Of a DNA stretch of 49,211 nucleotides, positions 18,271-27,132 are shown piece after piece (positions within the stretch are counted from its first letter, which is position 1; every line of letters begins with the position of its first letter). Made by a program: the position numbers and the translations under genes. The stretch is from a virus, in IMG/VR virus record IMGVR_UViG_3300041955_001195, positions 1-49,211 of that record, one strand, 5' to 3'. The notes beneath the pieces were generated by a model, which saw nothing but the letters and a program-made list of their open reading frames with translations, was not told the DNA's origin and ran no database searches.

Positions 18271-19401
18271 ATGCCAGTAAACGTAAACTACGGCGATTTT
18301 GGCCCGATAATGAACGCATCCATTAAGACACAATTGCGTAATCGTCAACATTATTTAGCAGCCAATAATGCCTATCCAACATTGGCTGAACATCCTGTCA
18401 ATGGAAATTTTGAGCAACAGTGCGCCAAAAAGCGTTTTAATGACTTGGTTGATAAGTACAGGCACGCTATAGGCTCCGAAAATACGCCGCCACGTATTAC
18501 GATGATGACCATTATGCAGTCCATAACTATGCACTTGATGATGTCTGTGGCTGAAAGTTGTCAAATTGAAGCACCGCACCGTAAACAACTTGAAGATTTG
18601 GCTGTAGATATTGTACGCAAAGACTTCAATATTAAAGAGGGCGACGTAATTTTTGACGTTCATATTGTCGGATTTGGTAATGTAAGTTTTCCACCAGATT
18701 TGAAAAAAGAAAAGGAAGAGTTTGAAGCGCCGCCTACATTACATTACGACGCAAATGACGAAGTGCAGAAGCGCAGGTTCATCAATTCGTTGATTTCTGG
18801 CGCGTCCAAAAAAGGTCATTACATTTTCCACCTTGGCAAAGATGAACTGGATGCCATCAACCCAGAATTAATTCCTGTGTACCAGCTTTTAATGTCGTCC
18901 AATGACCTGATGTATTATATGATACCAGATTCATATGCGGGCACCGCTATGGATGATGACCAAACAAAAGCTGGGTTTGAAAAACTCAAATTCAATGCAG
19001 ACGGAATCCCTGTGATTACGGTTGAAGCTATTAATTTCCCCGCTTTATTGCACGAAATAATCAAAGCTATTATGGAGTTGATTGCTACGCTGGCGCTGCC
19101 TAACGATAAAAGACTACTGGAATACGTGTATGATGAAGCCGATTTTTTGCTGGCTGAAATGTGGTATTTAAGGCTGGGGCCAGTCTACTGGGAGCGCCTT
19201 CTTAATTGTTTTCCTGTTGCTTATCTTGATGTAAAATCGCAAATTTTAGGTAAGATTTTTGAACTACCAACCAATGATTTCAACGCTTTTATGCGCTCGG
19301 CGTTATCTGATTATGATACTGCAACAGCCATTTCTCAAATAACTACGTGGGGAAAACAGATTAAAGAAAATGTTCGTTCTTATAATCAGGCTCAATCCTG
19401 A
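18271..19401 (+). CDS. Conserved-looking phage protein of unknown function next to terminase
   Basis: 376 aa, starting MPVNVNYGDFGPIM. No domain recognised. The central part is rich in Met and charged helices (TMMTIMQSITMHLMMSVAES), followed by a mixed alpha/beta region and a C-terminal helical part ending SYNQAQS. No signal peptide or convincing transmembrane segment is present. It is probably co-transcribed with the small protein upstream from the 18033 promoter. Its last 10 bases overlap the end of the reverse-strand methyltransferase gene. Position just before the head module suggests a virion or packaging-related role, but this is only context. Confidence 0.7.
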   Translation: MPVNVNYGDFGPIMNASIKTQLRNRQHYLAANNAYPTLAEHPVNGNFEQQCAKKRFNDLVDKYRHAIGSENTPPRITMMTIMQSITMHLMMSVAESCQIEAPHRKQLEDLAVDIVRKDFNIKEGDVIFDVHIVGFGNVSFPPDLKKEKEEFEAPPTLHYDANDEVQKRRFINSLISGASKKGHYIFHLGKDELDAINPELIPVYQLLMSSNDLMYYMIPDSYAGTAMDDDQTKAGFEKLKFNADGIPVITVEAINFPALLHEIIKAIMELIATLALPNDKRLLEYVYDEADFLLAEMWYLRLGPVYWERLLNCFPVAYLDVKSQILGKIFELPTNDFNAFMRSALSDYDTATAISQITTWGKQIKENVRSYNQAQS

Positions 19402-20051
19402 TGAACGCCTGTAACAATATCTTCTGGCTTTTCTCTTAATTTCTTTTCAATTACCAGAATGCTGTCATAATAATGAACTGAATCTACGTGACGCGTAAAT
19501 TCTGTTACAGGTAAGTCAGGATTATCAGGAATATACGCATTTAATTGATCGATGAAATTTTTGGAATACTCAATAAACGTATCGGGGTTTTTATATCCGC
19601 CGCCCCATTGTTTCATATATGATGTGTGTAAATCTTCACAAAGGTATACACCACCATCAACTACGTGTGGGAATAATTCTTCAAATGTAATGATTTGCTG
19701 ATTCATCAAATGTCCACCGTCGTCGATTAAAATATCTATTTTTGGTAACTTTTGTGCAAGTAAGCGTAAAAAATTCCTATCTGATTGAGAGCCGATAATA
19801 ATTTCCACGTTGTCGGCTTTTACTTTGTTGGCACAGGCTGGGTTAATATCCAGTCCGTAAATTTTAGCTTTATCACCGAAATAGTTCTTCCACATAAGTA
19901 AGCTTCCACCTTCTAATACGCCTATTTCCAGCAGGGTGATATCTTTTCCGCGAAATTTGGAAAAATGCCGATCGTATATGTCAAAGTAATGGCTCCACTT
20001 ATAAATAATTGCGCCGTAATTGTTATAAAAATACTTCTCTAAATCATTCAT
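19392..20051 (-). CDS. Class I SAM-dependent methyltransferase (macrocin O-methyltransferase-like)
   Basis: 219 aa. A SAM-binding motif I reads ITLLEIGVLEGGSLLMW (about residues 38-54), motif II IYGLDINPAC, and a later IDILIDDGGHLMNQQIITFE and GGVYLCEDLHTSY. The DDGGH segment and EDLHTSY are typical of the TylF/CmcI-like O-methyltransferases that act on sugars and polyketides. It is on the opposite strand to its neighbours, with its own host-type promoter at 20071-20100. With the glycosyltransferase island next door, methylation of a sugar is the most plausible role. It is complete. Confidence 0.82.
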   Translation of the reverse strand: MNDLEKYFYNNYGAIIYKWSHYFDIYDRHFSKFRGKDITLLEIGVLEGGSLLMWKNYFGDKAKIYGLDINPACANKVKADNVEIIIGSQSDRNFLRLLAQKLPKIDILIDDGGHLMNQQIITFEELFPHVVDGGVYLCEDLHTSYMKQWGGGYKNPDTFIEYSKNFIDQLNAYIPDNPDLPVTEFTRHVDSVHYYDSILVIEKKLREKPEDIVTGVHQD

Positions 20052-20070
20052 ATCAGAGGGGTTTAGAGTT

Positions 20071-20100
20071 CAAATATAACCAATTACTTTTGAAAATCAA
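20071..20100 (-). promoter_or_regulatory. Bacteroidetes-type promoter for the methyltransferase gene
   Basis: On the reverse strand TTG (20100-20098), 19-base spacer, TATATTTG (20078-20071). It lies 19 bases before the start codon at 20051 and diverges from the terminase gene. Confidence 0.75.
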
Positions 20101-20111
20101 CAATATCGTAA

Positions 20112-20119
20112 TATTTATA
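20112..20119 (+). promoter_or_regulatory. Candidate phage late promoter element (TATTTATA) before terminase
   Basis: TATTTATA in the context GTAATATTTATAATAAAGAG, 30 bases before the terminase ATG at 20150, with AATAAGCAG further downstream. The same core and downstream pattern recur before several other structural genes. Assignment as a late promoter is inference from recurrence. Confidence 0.5.
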
Positions 20120-20149
20120 ATAAAGAGAATAAGCAGTTTAACCTTTTTT

Positions 20150-22009
20150 ATGAATACACGTGAAGAACTTGTCAAAGAATATGCGTATTGCGTTCGCAAT
20201 CCAATTCACGCTATAGAAAGTTATCTTCAAACCTTTGACTTGACGCATAATGGGTATGTTCCTTTTGTTTTATTTGACCAACAAAAGACGGCAATCCGTA
20301 ATTATGAATCTGAACGATACAACATTTTATTAAAATATCGTCAGGCTGGGGCGTCGTCTTTCAGTGCCGCATATTTCGCCTGCAAAGGCGCGTTTGCTGA
20401 CCCTGAACGTCCCGAAAAAATATTAATCGTTGCAAATAAGCTGGATACCGCAGTTGAATTTTTAACTAAAATTGTGGACTATCTAAAACAATTTCCTGAA
20501 TGGGTTCCTATTCGCGGAAAAGACGGCAAATTTGCGCGTGAATCTCAAAAATATATCAAATTAAAAAATAAAAGCGAATACAAAGCTGTTGCATCATCAC
20601 CCGATGCTCTTCGTGGTTTTACACCGACGTATATTGTACTGGATGAAGCGGCGTTTATCGAAGGGGGTTCGCCATTCTGGGCACAATGTTTGGCGTCTGT
20701 TTCTACTGGTGGAAAAGCCACATTGATTTCTACGCCTAACGGATTGGATGATATTTATTATGCTCAATATGAAGGCGCTATTGAACGTAACAATAACTTC
20801 AAAATTACAGAAATGAAGTGGTATCACGACCCACGATACAATCAAGATTTGAAGTTTGTGCGTACGCCAGATATCATCAAATGGATGCTTACGCCAGAAG
20901 AAGAACGTACCGAAGAAGTTATTCGTGTTTTGATGGACGGCGATGAACAAACACGTCACGATTACTGGCGTACATTAATTGAAATGGGTTATCGCCCGCA
21001 TTCTGGATGGTTTGAAAATACGTGCCGACAAATGAACTTTAACCGCCGTAATATTGCACAAGAAGTTGAATGTTCATTTTTAGGGTCTGGTGACAATGTT
21101 ATTGATATTGAAACCATTCTCCAACAGGAAAAAGAAAATTGCAAAGACCCGCTTAAAAAAGAATGGATGACGGATATGTGGATTTGGAAATATCCTGAAC
21201 CTGACCATCGATATGTTGCTGGACTTGACGTGAGCCGCGGCGATTCAGATGACTCAACTGGGTTGGTAATTCTGGATTATGACACGTGGGAAGAAGTTGC
21301 TGAATATCACGGCAAAATTCCGCCAGATTTAGCAGCCACGTTATTGCAAAAATACGGCATTCAATATCAAGCGTTCACTTGCATTGATATCACAGGTGGT
21401 ATGGGTATTGCCACTACGCGAAAGCTGGCTGAATTGAATTATCCTACTAAATTACTTTATTATGACGGCTTGTCGCCGATGGAATTATTTGGTGGGGCGC
21501 CAGAAGGCGCGCTGCCAGGAATTAATTTTTCTGCCAGAAACAATCGTGTTCAGATTGTACAGGCAATGGAAGAAGCGATTCGTGTAGGTAAATTTAAGAT
21601 TCGTTCTGTAAGATTGACGAATGAATTACGTAAATTCGTATATGTAAATGGAAAGCCTGACCATTTAAAAGGCGCTCACGATGATTTAATTATGGCGCTG
21701 GGTATGGCAATTTTTGCCGCCAATGTTTCATTTACCTTGCTACAGAAAAATAATGCGCAATTGGACGCTATGGCGAAAAGTTGGCGTAACTATGAAACAA
21801 CCAATCAGCCAATTTTGGAGCAGAATCCTGCGGCTATGAGTAATAACCAGCATAAAGAACATAGTTTACCGTTTATGCCTGAAACCAATCCGTATGCAGC
21901 AGGTATGGGTCGTCAGGCTTATGACCAGTATAAATGGTTATTCGGTGTGTCAGCAAAAGAGATTGAAGAATATAAAAAAACAGGGATAATTCCAGAAGGA
22001 TACAGATAA
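20150..22009 (+). CDS. terL: Terminase large subunit (T4 gp17-like packaging ATPase/nuclease)
   Basis: 619 aa from ATG at 20150 (MNTREELVKEY); an upstream in-frame ATG at 20009 lies inside the reverse-strand methyltransferase gene and its promoter region and is unlikely to be used. ATPase domain: Q-like motif LFDQQKTAIR (41-50), P-loop region LKYRQAGASS (61-70), Walker B YIVLDEAAF (161-169), coupling motif region TLISTPNG. RNase H-like nuclease domain: first Asp in AGLDVSRGDSDDSTGL (D360), CIDITGGMG, and a final acidic pair GAHDDLIMALGMA (about 511-512). Length is close to T4 gp17 (610 aa). The P-loop lacks the usual Lys (G-A-S-S instead of G-K-T/S). The protein translocates DNA into the prohead through the portal encoded downstream. 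Confidence 0.93.
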   Translation: MNTREELVKEYAYCVRNPIHAIESYLQTFDLTHNGYVPFVLFDQQKTAIRNYESERYNILLKYRQAGASSFSAAYFACKGAFADPERPEKILIVANKLDTAVEFLTKIVDYLKQFPEWVPIRGKDGKFARESQKYIKLKNKSEYKAVASSPDALRGFTPTYIVLDEAAFIEGGSPFWAQCLASVSTGGKATLISTPNGLDDIYYAQYEGAIERNNNFKITEMKWYHDPRYNQDLKFVRTPDIIKWMLTPEEERTEEVIRVLMDGDEQTRHDYWRTLIEMGYRPHSGWFENTCRQMNFNRRNIAQEVECSFLGSGDNVIDIETILQQEKENCKDPLKKEWMTDMWIWKYPEPDHRYVAGLDVSRGDSDDSTGLVILDYDTWEEVAEYHGKIPPDLAATLLQKYGIQYQAFTCIDITGGMGIATTRKLAELNYPTKLLYYDGLSPMELFGGAPEGALPGINFSARNNRVQIVQAMEEAIRVGKFKIRSVRLTNELRKFVYVNGKPDHLKGAHDDLIMALGMAIFAANVSFTLLQKNNAQLDAMAKSWRNYETTNQPILEQNPAAMSNNQHKEHSLPFMPETNPYAAGMGRQAYDQYKWLFGVSAKEIEEYKKTGIIPEGYR

Positions 22010-22015
22010 CCTAAC

Positions 22016-22023
22016 TATTTATT
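22016..22023 (+). promoter_or_regulatory. Candidate phage late promoter element (TATTTATT)
   Basis: Context CCTAACTATTTATTTTAAGA, just after the terminase stop and 28 bases before the GTG at 22052. AACTATTTAT is identical to the sites before the protease and scaffold genes. Confidence 0.45.
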
Positions 22024-22051
22024 TTAAGATAAAACTTCATACATTTAAGCT

Positions 22052-22312
22052 GTGACAAACATTAGGACAAACGTTAGAACCACGATTAGTACTTATTCTC
22101 AATCGAACATTGGTGGCGACCCTTATTTATGGCGACCATCGCCTGCCGATTATAGAAAAATACAGGAAGTTCCTTTGCAACAACTTGCCAGTGAACGAAC
22201 TTGTGACGGTGTAAATGATTTTGAAACAACATACGTATCAAAACGCATATGGGTGGTGCAAACAGGTGTATGGCTGGCGCCGTTGTATGTGCAATGTGAT
22301 TATGTATTATAA
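22052..22312 (+). CDS. Small protein of unknown function between terminase and portal
   Basis: 86 aa with a GTG start at 22052; there is no in-frame ATG. It starts MTNIRTNVRTTISTYSQSNI and has a C-terminal part rich in aromatic residues (RIWVVQTGVWLAPLYVQCDY). No domain recognised. It fits tightly between the terminase stop (22009) and the portal start (22332), is on the same strand, and has a candidate late promoter upstream. A minor virion component such as a connector or completion protein is possible but unproven. Confidence 0.6.
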   Translation: MTNIRTNVRTTISTYSQSNIGGDPYLWRPSPADYRKIQEVPLQQLASERTCDGVNDFETTYVSKRIWVVQTGVWLAPLYVQCDYVL

Positions 22313-22331
22313 TTGAATTTAAGCGATAGAA

Positions 22332-25300
22332 ATGGCTAACAATCAAACAAATTTGACCGTATGGCAACGTTTAAGCAGGACACTTAACGGCTCCGAAGCT
22401 GAACAAATGAAATACATTATCAACCGTGAGCTAATTAAAGATTTAGACCCACAGGCATACGAAAGAGAAAAACTTGAAGCCCAGCAAACATTGTATTTGC
22501 AGGGTATGTGGCGTAAGATTGATAATGAGCTTTACCAAAAAGCTGTATTTTATGAGCCTACGCGTATTGCCAGTTATTACGATTTCGAGGCGATGGAATT
22601 TTCAATTGCCTCAAAATCAATGATTTACACACTTGAAGGTTTTCAAACCATAGAGTCGCTTGCAGCTAAAGGTCGCGATTATGAATTCATCACGTATGCA
22701 TACGATCACAACAAAAAACAAGTGGTTCCAGCCTTGGCTCGTAATGCTCATTATACACGTGATGAAATGACTTATAAAATAATATTCGACGATGATACGT
22801 TTATCATTGCTACCTATGGTCATAGATTTTTGAAGCGCGATGGCGTTTATGCCAAAGTTGAAGATTTACACGTGGGTGATAGTATGATGCCCTTCTACCA
22901 AAAATCTTTTTTTAATAATCAAAACTATAATTGGATTTATACCTGTAATTCAAAAGTGGGTCACCACGGCTGGGTTCCAGAACATACTTTGGTCGCCGAA
23001 CATTTAATCAGACCATTGGAAGAAAATGAAGTTGTGCATCATTTGGATTTTAACGGAAAGAACAATCTGGTTGAAAATCTTAAAATATGGGATGAAAAAG
23101 AACATCAAGCGTTTCACGCTCGTCATAATAACGAAAAATTATGGGCGAATCCAGAATATAGGACTAAAATGCTTGAAGTTGGTAAACGAACAGATAATAA
23201 GCACCATTGGAATGGCGCGCGTATTGGTGTTAATAATCCTGCTTATTTTCATATACCGTGGGATAATATTGTTGAAGCGGCACAACTACATAAAACATTG
23301 TTCGGCACAGCAAAGGCTTTAAATATTTCGCACACTAAATTACAAAGAGAACTACAAAACAACGGATATAATGATTGGGTGACTTTTTTAGTTGCTTACG
23401 GAATAGAGAAAAGTAAATATTCCACAGCTATAGCCCAAAGCGAAAATAGAGTTATTAATCATAAAATTAAAGCAATTGAGCCTTTCGGTGTTGTTCCTGT
23501 TTACGATCTTACAGTTCCTGGTTACAAAAATTTTGCCACTGATACAATTTTTTCGCATAACACCCCAGAAATCGGCGCTGCGCTTGACCTGTATATGGAA
23601 GAATCCTGTACTGCCAATGAAAATGGAACCATTCTGCAAATTTATTCTGAAAGTAATCGTATCAAAAGCGCGCTCGAAGAATTATTTTTTGATGTGCTTG
23701 ATATCAGTTCCAACCTTCCGCCGTGGACGCGTAATATTTGCAAATATGGCGATAACTTTGTTTACTTAAAAGTTCTTCCGAAAAAGGGCGTTGTTGGCTG
23801 TAAACAACTACCGAATATTGAAATTACAAGGGTTGAGCCTGATTTCCAAAAAATTACCAGTTTGAATGACTTGAACAGGGAGCCAAACGTTAAATTTTTC
23901 TGGAAGAACAAAGATATGGAATTTAATACGTTCGAAATGGCGCACTTCCGTTTATTGGGCGACGATCGCCGCTTGCCCTATGGAACTTGCTTAAAATCAG
24001 ATAGTTACATAAATACAAACAAAGGATACAAAGAAATTAAAGATGTTCAAATTGGAGATATGGTTTTATCGTTTAATACCGCAGCGCAAGAAACAGAATA
24101 TTCTAAAGTATTGGACGTGGTTCGATCAGGCAAAAAACAAACATATAAAATATCAAGCAAACATTATTTCGTTGACGCATCCGAAGAACATAAAATAATG
24201 ATTTATGATAAAAAAAGTGGTGCATTCGATTATAAAAATGTGTTGGATTTAAAAATTAATGACTTATTAGTAACTAACACGTCGCATAACATCAATCAAG
24301 AGATTACTATTGATAAGACGTTACCAGATGATTATGAAAAATCACTAACTTACTCCAAAAATAATCATTATTGGGATAACATTGACTTGATTCCTGATGT
24401 AGTTACACCAGAATTTGCTGAATTATTTGGGTATTTGGTGGGCGACGGTTCGTTGGATAAAAATAGCGTTAGTATTGCCCAAGGTATTCACAAAGAAATT
24501 AATAAAAAATATGCGAGTTTACTCGAAAAGTTTAGCGGGCATCAAGTTACTACGCTGCCAGAAGAATTTGGCGAGAACGCTCGAAGCAATTCCAAATTAT
24601 TGGTTACAATATTGCAAAGAATGGGATTTACTGGTAATGCGCACACAAAAAGAATACCTTCTTGGGTATATACGTCGTCTATTGAAATTAAAGAGGCGTT
24701 TATAAACGGATTATTTCAAGCTGATGGTAGTATTTTTATAGATAAATGGAATTGCTGCCGATACCAATTAGAATTGTCTAATGAAATGCTTATAAAAGAC
24801 GTCAAAATTTTATTGCAAAGTTTAGGATATAAAACAGGAAAAATTTCCAAAAGGCAAAGAAAAGATGTTATAATTAACGGAATTAAAATTCAACACGCGT
24901 TACCGTCATACGGTGTTTATTATTACCTAAAGAAAAATAAACAAGCAAAAACCCACGATATTTCCAACAGGCTTACCGACCAGTTCATATTGGAGCCAAT
25001 AATTTCAATTGAAAAATCTGATTTTGCAGATACGTACGACATTTATGTAGAGCATCCAGAGCATAATTTCATTGCGAACAATATTGTAGTACACAATTCT
25101 ATGCTTGATAAAGCTCGTAGAATTTGGAAGCAGTTGGTTATGTCAGAAGATGCGATGTTAACGTATCGTATTTCCCGTGCCGCTGAACGTCGTGTTTATA
25201 AAGTATTCGTTGGCAATATGGACGATAAGGACGTTGACGCCTATATCGATAAGGTTGCAAATAATTTCCGTCGTTCACCTGTGGTTGATTCAGCCAATGC

Positions 25301-26324
25301 TAATATTGACCTGCGTTACAATATGATTTCAGTTGACCAAGATATTTTCGTGCCACTCCGTGACCCGACTTTACCTACGCCTATTGAGATTTTACCAGGC
25401 GCACAGAATCTGGACGCCATTGCCGATATAAAATACATTCAAAATAAACTTCTTACCGCTTTGCGTATTCCGCGTCCATTTATTGGGTTCGATGAAACGG
25501 CTGGCGAAGGCAAGAATTTAGCTATGATGGATGTGCGTTTTGCGCGTACTGTTTACCGTATTCAAAAAGCATTGATTCAGGAATTAAATAAAATCGCTAT
25601 CATTCATTTATACCTTAAAGGGTTTGAAGATGAACTGGGTAACTTTACACTGACGCTAACCAATCCGTCTACCCAGCAAGATTTGCTTAAAATCGAACGT
25701 TGGAGAGAAAAGGTGTTATTATACAGGGATGCTGTCACGGCTGCCGAAGGTGGCTTTGCAGCTATGTCTGCCACCAAAGCTAAAAAAGATATTTTGGATA
25801 TGTCTGATGACGAAATTAAACTGGATATTCAACGTCAAGCCGTTGAAATGGCTGCTGTTGAAGAAAAGAAAATGCTTGCCGAAACTATTAAGCAAACGGG
25901 CGTATTCAAAGACCTGTATGATATCTATAACATTGACCCAAGTAAGATGGTTCTACCTGGTCAGAATCAGCAGGGCGGCACTGGCGGTATCGGTGGTACT
26001 GGTGGTGCTGGCGGTATTGGCGGTGGCTTAATGAGTGAACCAACACCCCCAGGCGGAGAAGGCGGAGAGGGCGGCGAAGCTGGGAGCACATCGGGTTCAA
26101 CTGAAAATAACCCAGCAACCGAAGAACCAGAAGAACTTGCGCCAGAAGAAGCCACAAATGAGCCCCTTAAAGAACAATTCTTCCAGAATGAGGTAAATGT
26201 ACGTCTGGAAAGCAAACGTTTGTCACAACGCTTGGAAAAGCGAAATGCGACCATAAATGAGGAAGTGTATAAGATGATGACGGAGCTTGACACCTTGACG
26301 GACAAAAAAACCGACGATGATTAA
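22332..26324 (+). CDS. gp20: Portal protein (T4 gp20-like) precursor with two inteins
   Basis: 1,330-aa precursor. Extein parts are residues 1-90, 411-552 and 923-1330; after splicing a 640-aa portal would result (T4 gp20 is 524 aa). Rejoining gives EAMEF-TPEIGAALDLYMEE at the first junction and RLPYGT-SMLDKARRIWKQL at the second, both good matches to the gp20 family (PE-x-x-x-AL-D; PYG-x-S-x-L-x-x-A-x-x-x-WK). Further portal signatures are MLTYRISRAAERRVYKVFVGN (in two parts) and the clip/stem region IADIKYIQNKLLTALRIPRP. The C-terminus has a glycine-rich linker (about 25972-26037) and an acidic tail not expected in T4. The protein forms the dodecameric DNA gate of the head. Confidence 0.93.
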   Translation: MANNQTNLTVWQRLSRTLNGSEAEQMKYIINRELIKDLDPQAYEREKLEAQQTLYLQGMWRKIDNELYQKAVFYEPTRIASYYDFEAMEFSIASKSMIYTLEGFQTIESLAAKGRDYEFITYAYDHNKKQVVPALARNAHYTRDEMTYKIIFDDDTFIIATYGHRFLKRDGVYAKVEDLHVGDSMMPFYQKSFFNNQNYNWIYTCNSKVGHHGWVPEHTLVAEHLIRPLEENEVVHHLDFNGKNNLVENLKIWDEKEHQAFHARHNNEKLWANPEYRTKMLEVGKRTDNKHHWNGARIGVNNPAYFHIPWDNIVEAAQLHKTLFGTAKALNISHTKLQRELQNNGYNDWVTFLVAYGIEKSKYSTAIAQSENRVINHKIKAIEPFGVVPVYDLTVPGYKNFATDTIFSHNTPEIGAALDLYMEESCTANENGTILQIYSESNRIKSALEELFFDVLDISSNLPPWTRNICKYGDNFVYLKVLPKKGVVGCKQLPNIEITRVEPDFQKITSLNDLNREPNVKFFWKNKDMEFNTFEMAHFRLLGDDRRLPYGTCLKSDSYINTNKGYKEIKDVQIGDMVLSFNTAAQETEYSKVLDVVRSGKKQTYKISSKHYFVDASEEHKIMIYDKKSGAFDYKNVLDLKINDLLVTNTSHNINQEITIDKTLPDDYEKSLTYSKNNHYWDNIDLIPDVVTPEFAELFGYLVGDGSLDKNSVSIAQGIHKEINKKYASLLEKFSGHQVTTLPEEFGENARSNSKLLVTILQRMGFTGNAHTKRIPSWVYTSSIEIKEAFINGLFQADGSIFIDKWNCCRYQLELSNEMLIKDVKILLQSLGYKTGKISKRQRKDVIINGIKIQHALPSYGVYYYLKKNKQAKTHDISNRLTDQFILEPIISIEKSDFADTYDIYVEHPEHNFIANNIVVHNSMLDKARRIWKQLVMSEDAMLTYRISRAAERRVYKVFVGNMDDKDVDAYIDKVANNFRRSPVVDSANANIDLRYNMISVDQDIFVPLRDPTLPTPIEILPGAQNLDAIADIKYIQNKLLTALRIPRPFIGFDETAGEGKNLAMMDVRFARTVYRIQKALIQELNKIAIIHLYLKGFEDELGNFTLTLTNPSTQQDLLKIERWREKVLLYRDAVTAAEGGFAAMSATKAKKDILDMSDDEIKLDIQRQAVEMAAVEEKKMLAETIKQTGVFKDLYDIYNIDPSKMVLPGQNQQGGTGGIGGTGGAGGIGGGLMSEPTPPGGEGGEGGEAGSTSGSTENNPATEEPEELAPEEATNEPLKEQFFQNEVNVRLESKRLSQRLEKRNATINEEVYKMMTELDTLTDKKTDDD
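22602..23561 (+). mobile_element. Intein 1 in the portal, with HNH-type homing endonuclease
   Basis: Precursor residues 91-410 (320 aa). The N-terminal splicing block begins at Ser1 (SIASKSMIYTLEGFQTIESL) and aligns with the start of intein 2. The C-terminal block is VYDLTVPGYKNFATDTIFSH followed by Asn410, then Thr as +1 extein residue. Between them lies an HNH-like region: VPEHTLVAEHLIRPLEENE, then VVHHLDFNGKNNLVENLKIW. Ser at position 1 and Thr at +1 are permitted but less common than Cys. The boundary is supported by clean restoration of the portal sequence. Splicing activity is inferred. Confidence 0.88.
23988..25097 (+). mobile_element. Intein 2 in the portal, with LAGLIDADG homing endonuclease
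   Basis: Precursor residues 553-922 (370 aa). It starts with Cys1 (CLKSDSYINTNKGYKEIKDV, then QIGDMVLSFN) and ends DTYDIYVEHPEHNFIANNIV-VHN, with Ser as +1. Two dodecapeptide motifs are visible: LFGYLVGDGSLDKN and FINGLFQADGSIFID, each with the catalytic acidic residue. Block B is the region DASEEHKIMIY. All parts look intact, so both splicing and endonuclease activities are plausible. It is unrelated in endonuclease type to intein 1. Confidence 0.9.
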
Positions 26325-26344
26325 CTTTTTAGGTGTTAACTTGA

Positions 26345-26352
26345 TATTTATG
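26345..26352 (+). promoter_or_regulatory. Candidate phage late promoter element (TATTTATG)
   Basis: Context TTGATATTTATGAAAAATAA followed by GCAG, 27 bases before the ATG at 26380. The downstream AATAAGCAG is shared with the site before terminase. Confidence 0.45.
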
Positions 26353-26379
26353 AAAAATAAGCAGTAACACCTTACGATT

Positions 26380-27132
26380 ATGCCAAGTTTTGGATTATTA
26401 AAAGAGCAGGTTTTAACTCATCTTCAAGAGAAATATACCGACGACAAAAAGCTTTTTCAGGAAGGCTTAACCAAGTTCGTTAAAACATTAAAAAAATCAA
26501 AAGTTCTTACCGAACTATTTACCGAATATGATAAGCTACTCAAAGCTCATTATGATGATGAGTATTTCGCAAAAGAGTATCTGGAAGAAACCGTAAATTA
26601 TTTAAGAACTTTAAAATTAACAGCGCAAGACCTTGCCCTGTTAGAATCGTTAGAGCGAAGTAATTTAACGATAGATAAGATGGATCCATACGTTAGAGCT
26701 TTAGACACGTTGGTTTTTGCCAATCGAAAAAATATCAAAGAACGTTTGGAAGCCAAGCAATTGCTCACAAAAAAAATGGTTACTGAAAATCTGATTACAG
26801 CGCATATCGACCCAAGGTTTAAAGGCGTGTTTTTCGAAATACTGCAAAAAAAAGTAAAAAACAGATTGAGCCAGTTGAATGAGCAAGAATTATTGGCAAT
26901 AGAAGCATTCGCAGGACACGACGCGGAACAAATTTTGGCAAATTACATACGACTCATTGATGATAACGTGTCCGCCATTGAAGAACAAGTAACAAAGATT
27001 CCTGCAACAGACCCCACATATCCTAAACTACAACAAGTTAAAGATACGCTAATTGAAATGAAAAAAGAATCACAGCCATCGCTTGGTAATCTCGAAAGGT
27101 TATTGGTATTAAAAGAAGGTTTTAACCGTTAA
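26380..27132 (+). CDS. Helical protein of unknown function in the head module
   Basis: 250 aa, almost entirely helical and highly charged (MPSFGLLKEQVLTHLQEKYT at the start; KSKVLTELFTEYDKLLKAHY; LIEMKKESQPSLGNLERLLV near the end). No domain recognised and no membrane segment. The C-terminus LLVLKEGFNR contains an L-x-E site of the kind cut by T4-type prohead proteases. In T4 the small prohead core genes 67 and 68 lie between portal and protease, the same place as this gene, so a core/scaffold helper is a reasonable guess. It could instead be a head completion or portal-associated protein. Confidence 0.7.
   Translation: MPSFGLLKEQVLTHLQEKYTDDKKLFQEGLTKFVKTLKKSKVLTELFTEYDKLLKAHYDDEYFAKEYLEETVNYLRTLKLTAQDLALLESLERSNLTIDKMDPYVRALDTLVFANRKNIKERLEAKQLLTKKMVTENLITAHIDPRFKGVFFEILQKKVKNRLSQLNEQELLAIEAFAGHDAEQILANYIRLIDDNVSAIEEQVTKIPATDPTYPKLQQVKDTLIEMKKESQPSLGNLERLLVLKEGFNR

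Noticed and set aside
22086-22367. Reverse-strand 93-aa open frame between terminase and portal
   Set aside because: It overlaps the plus-strand 86-aa gene and the portal start and has no promoter or recognisable features.
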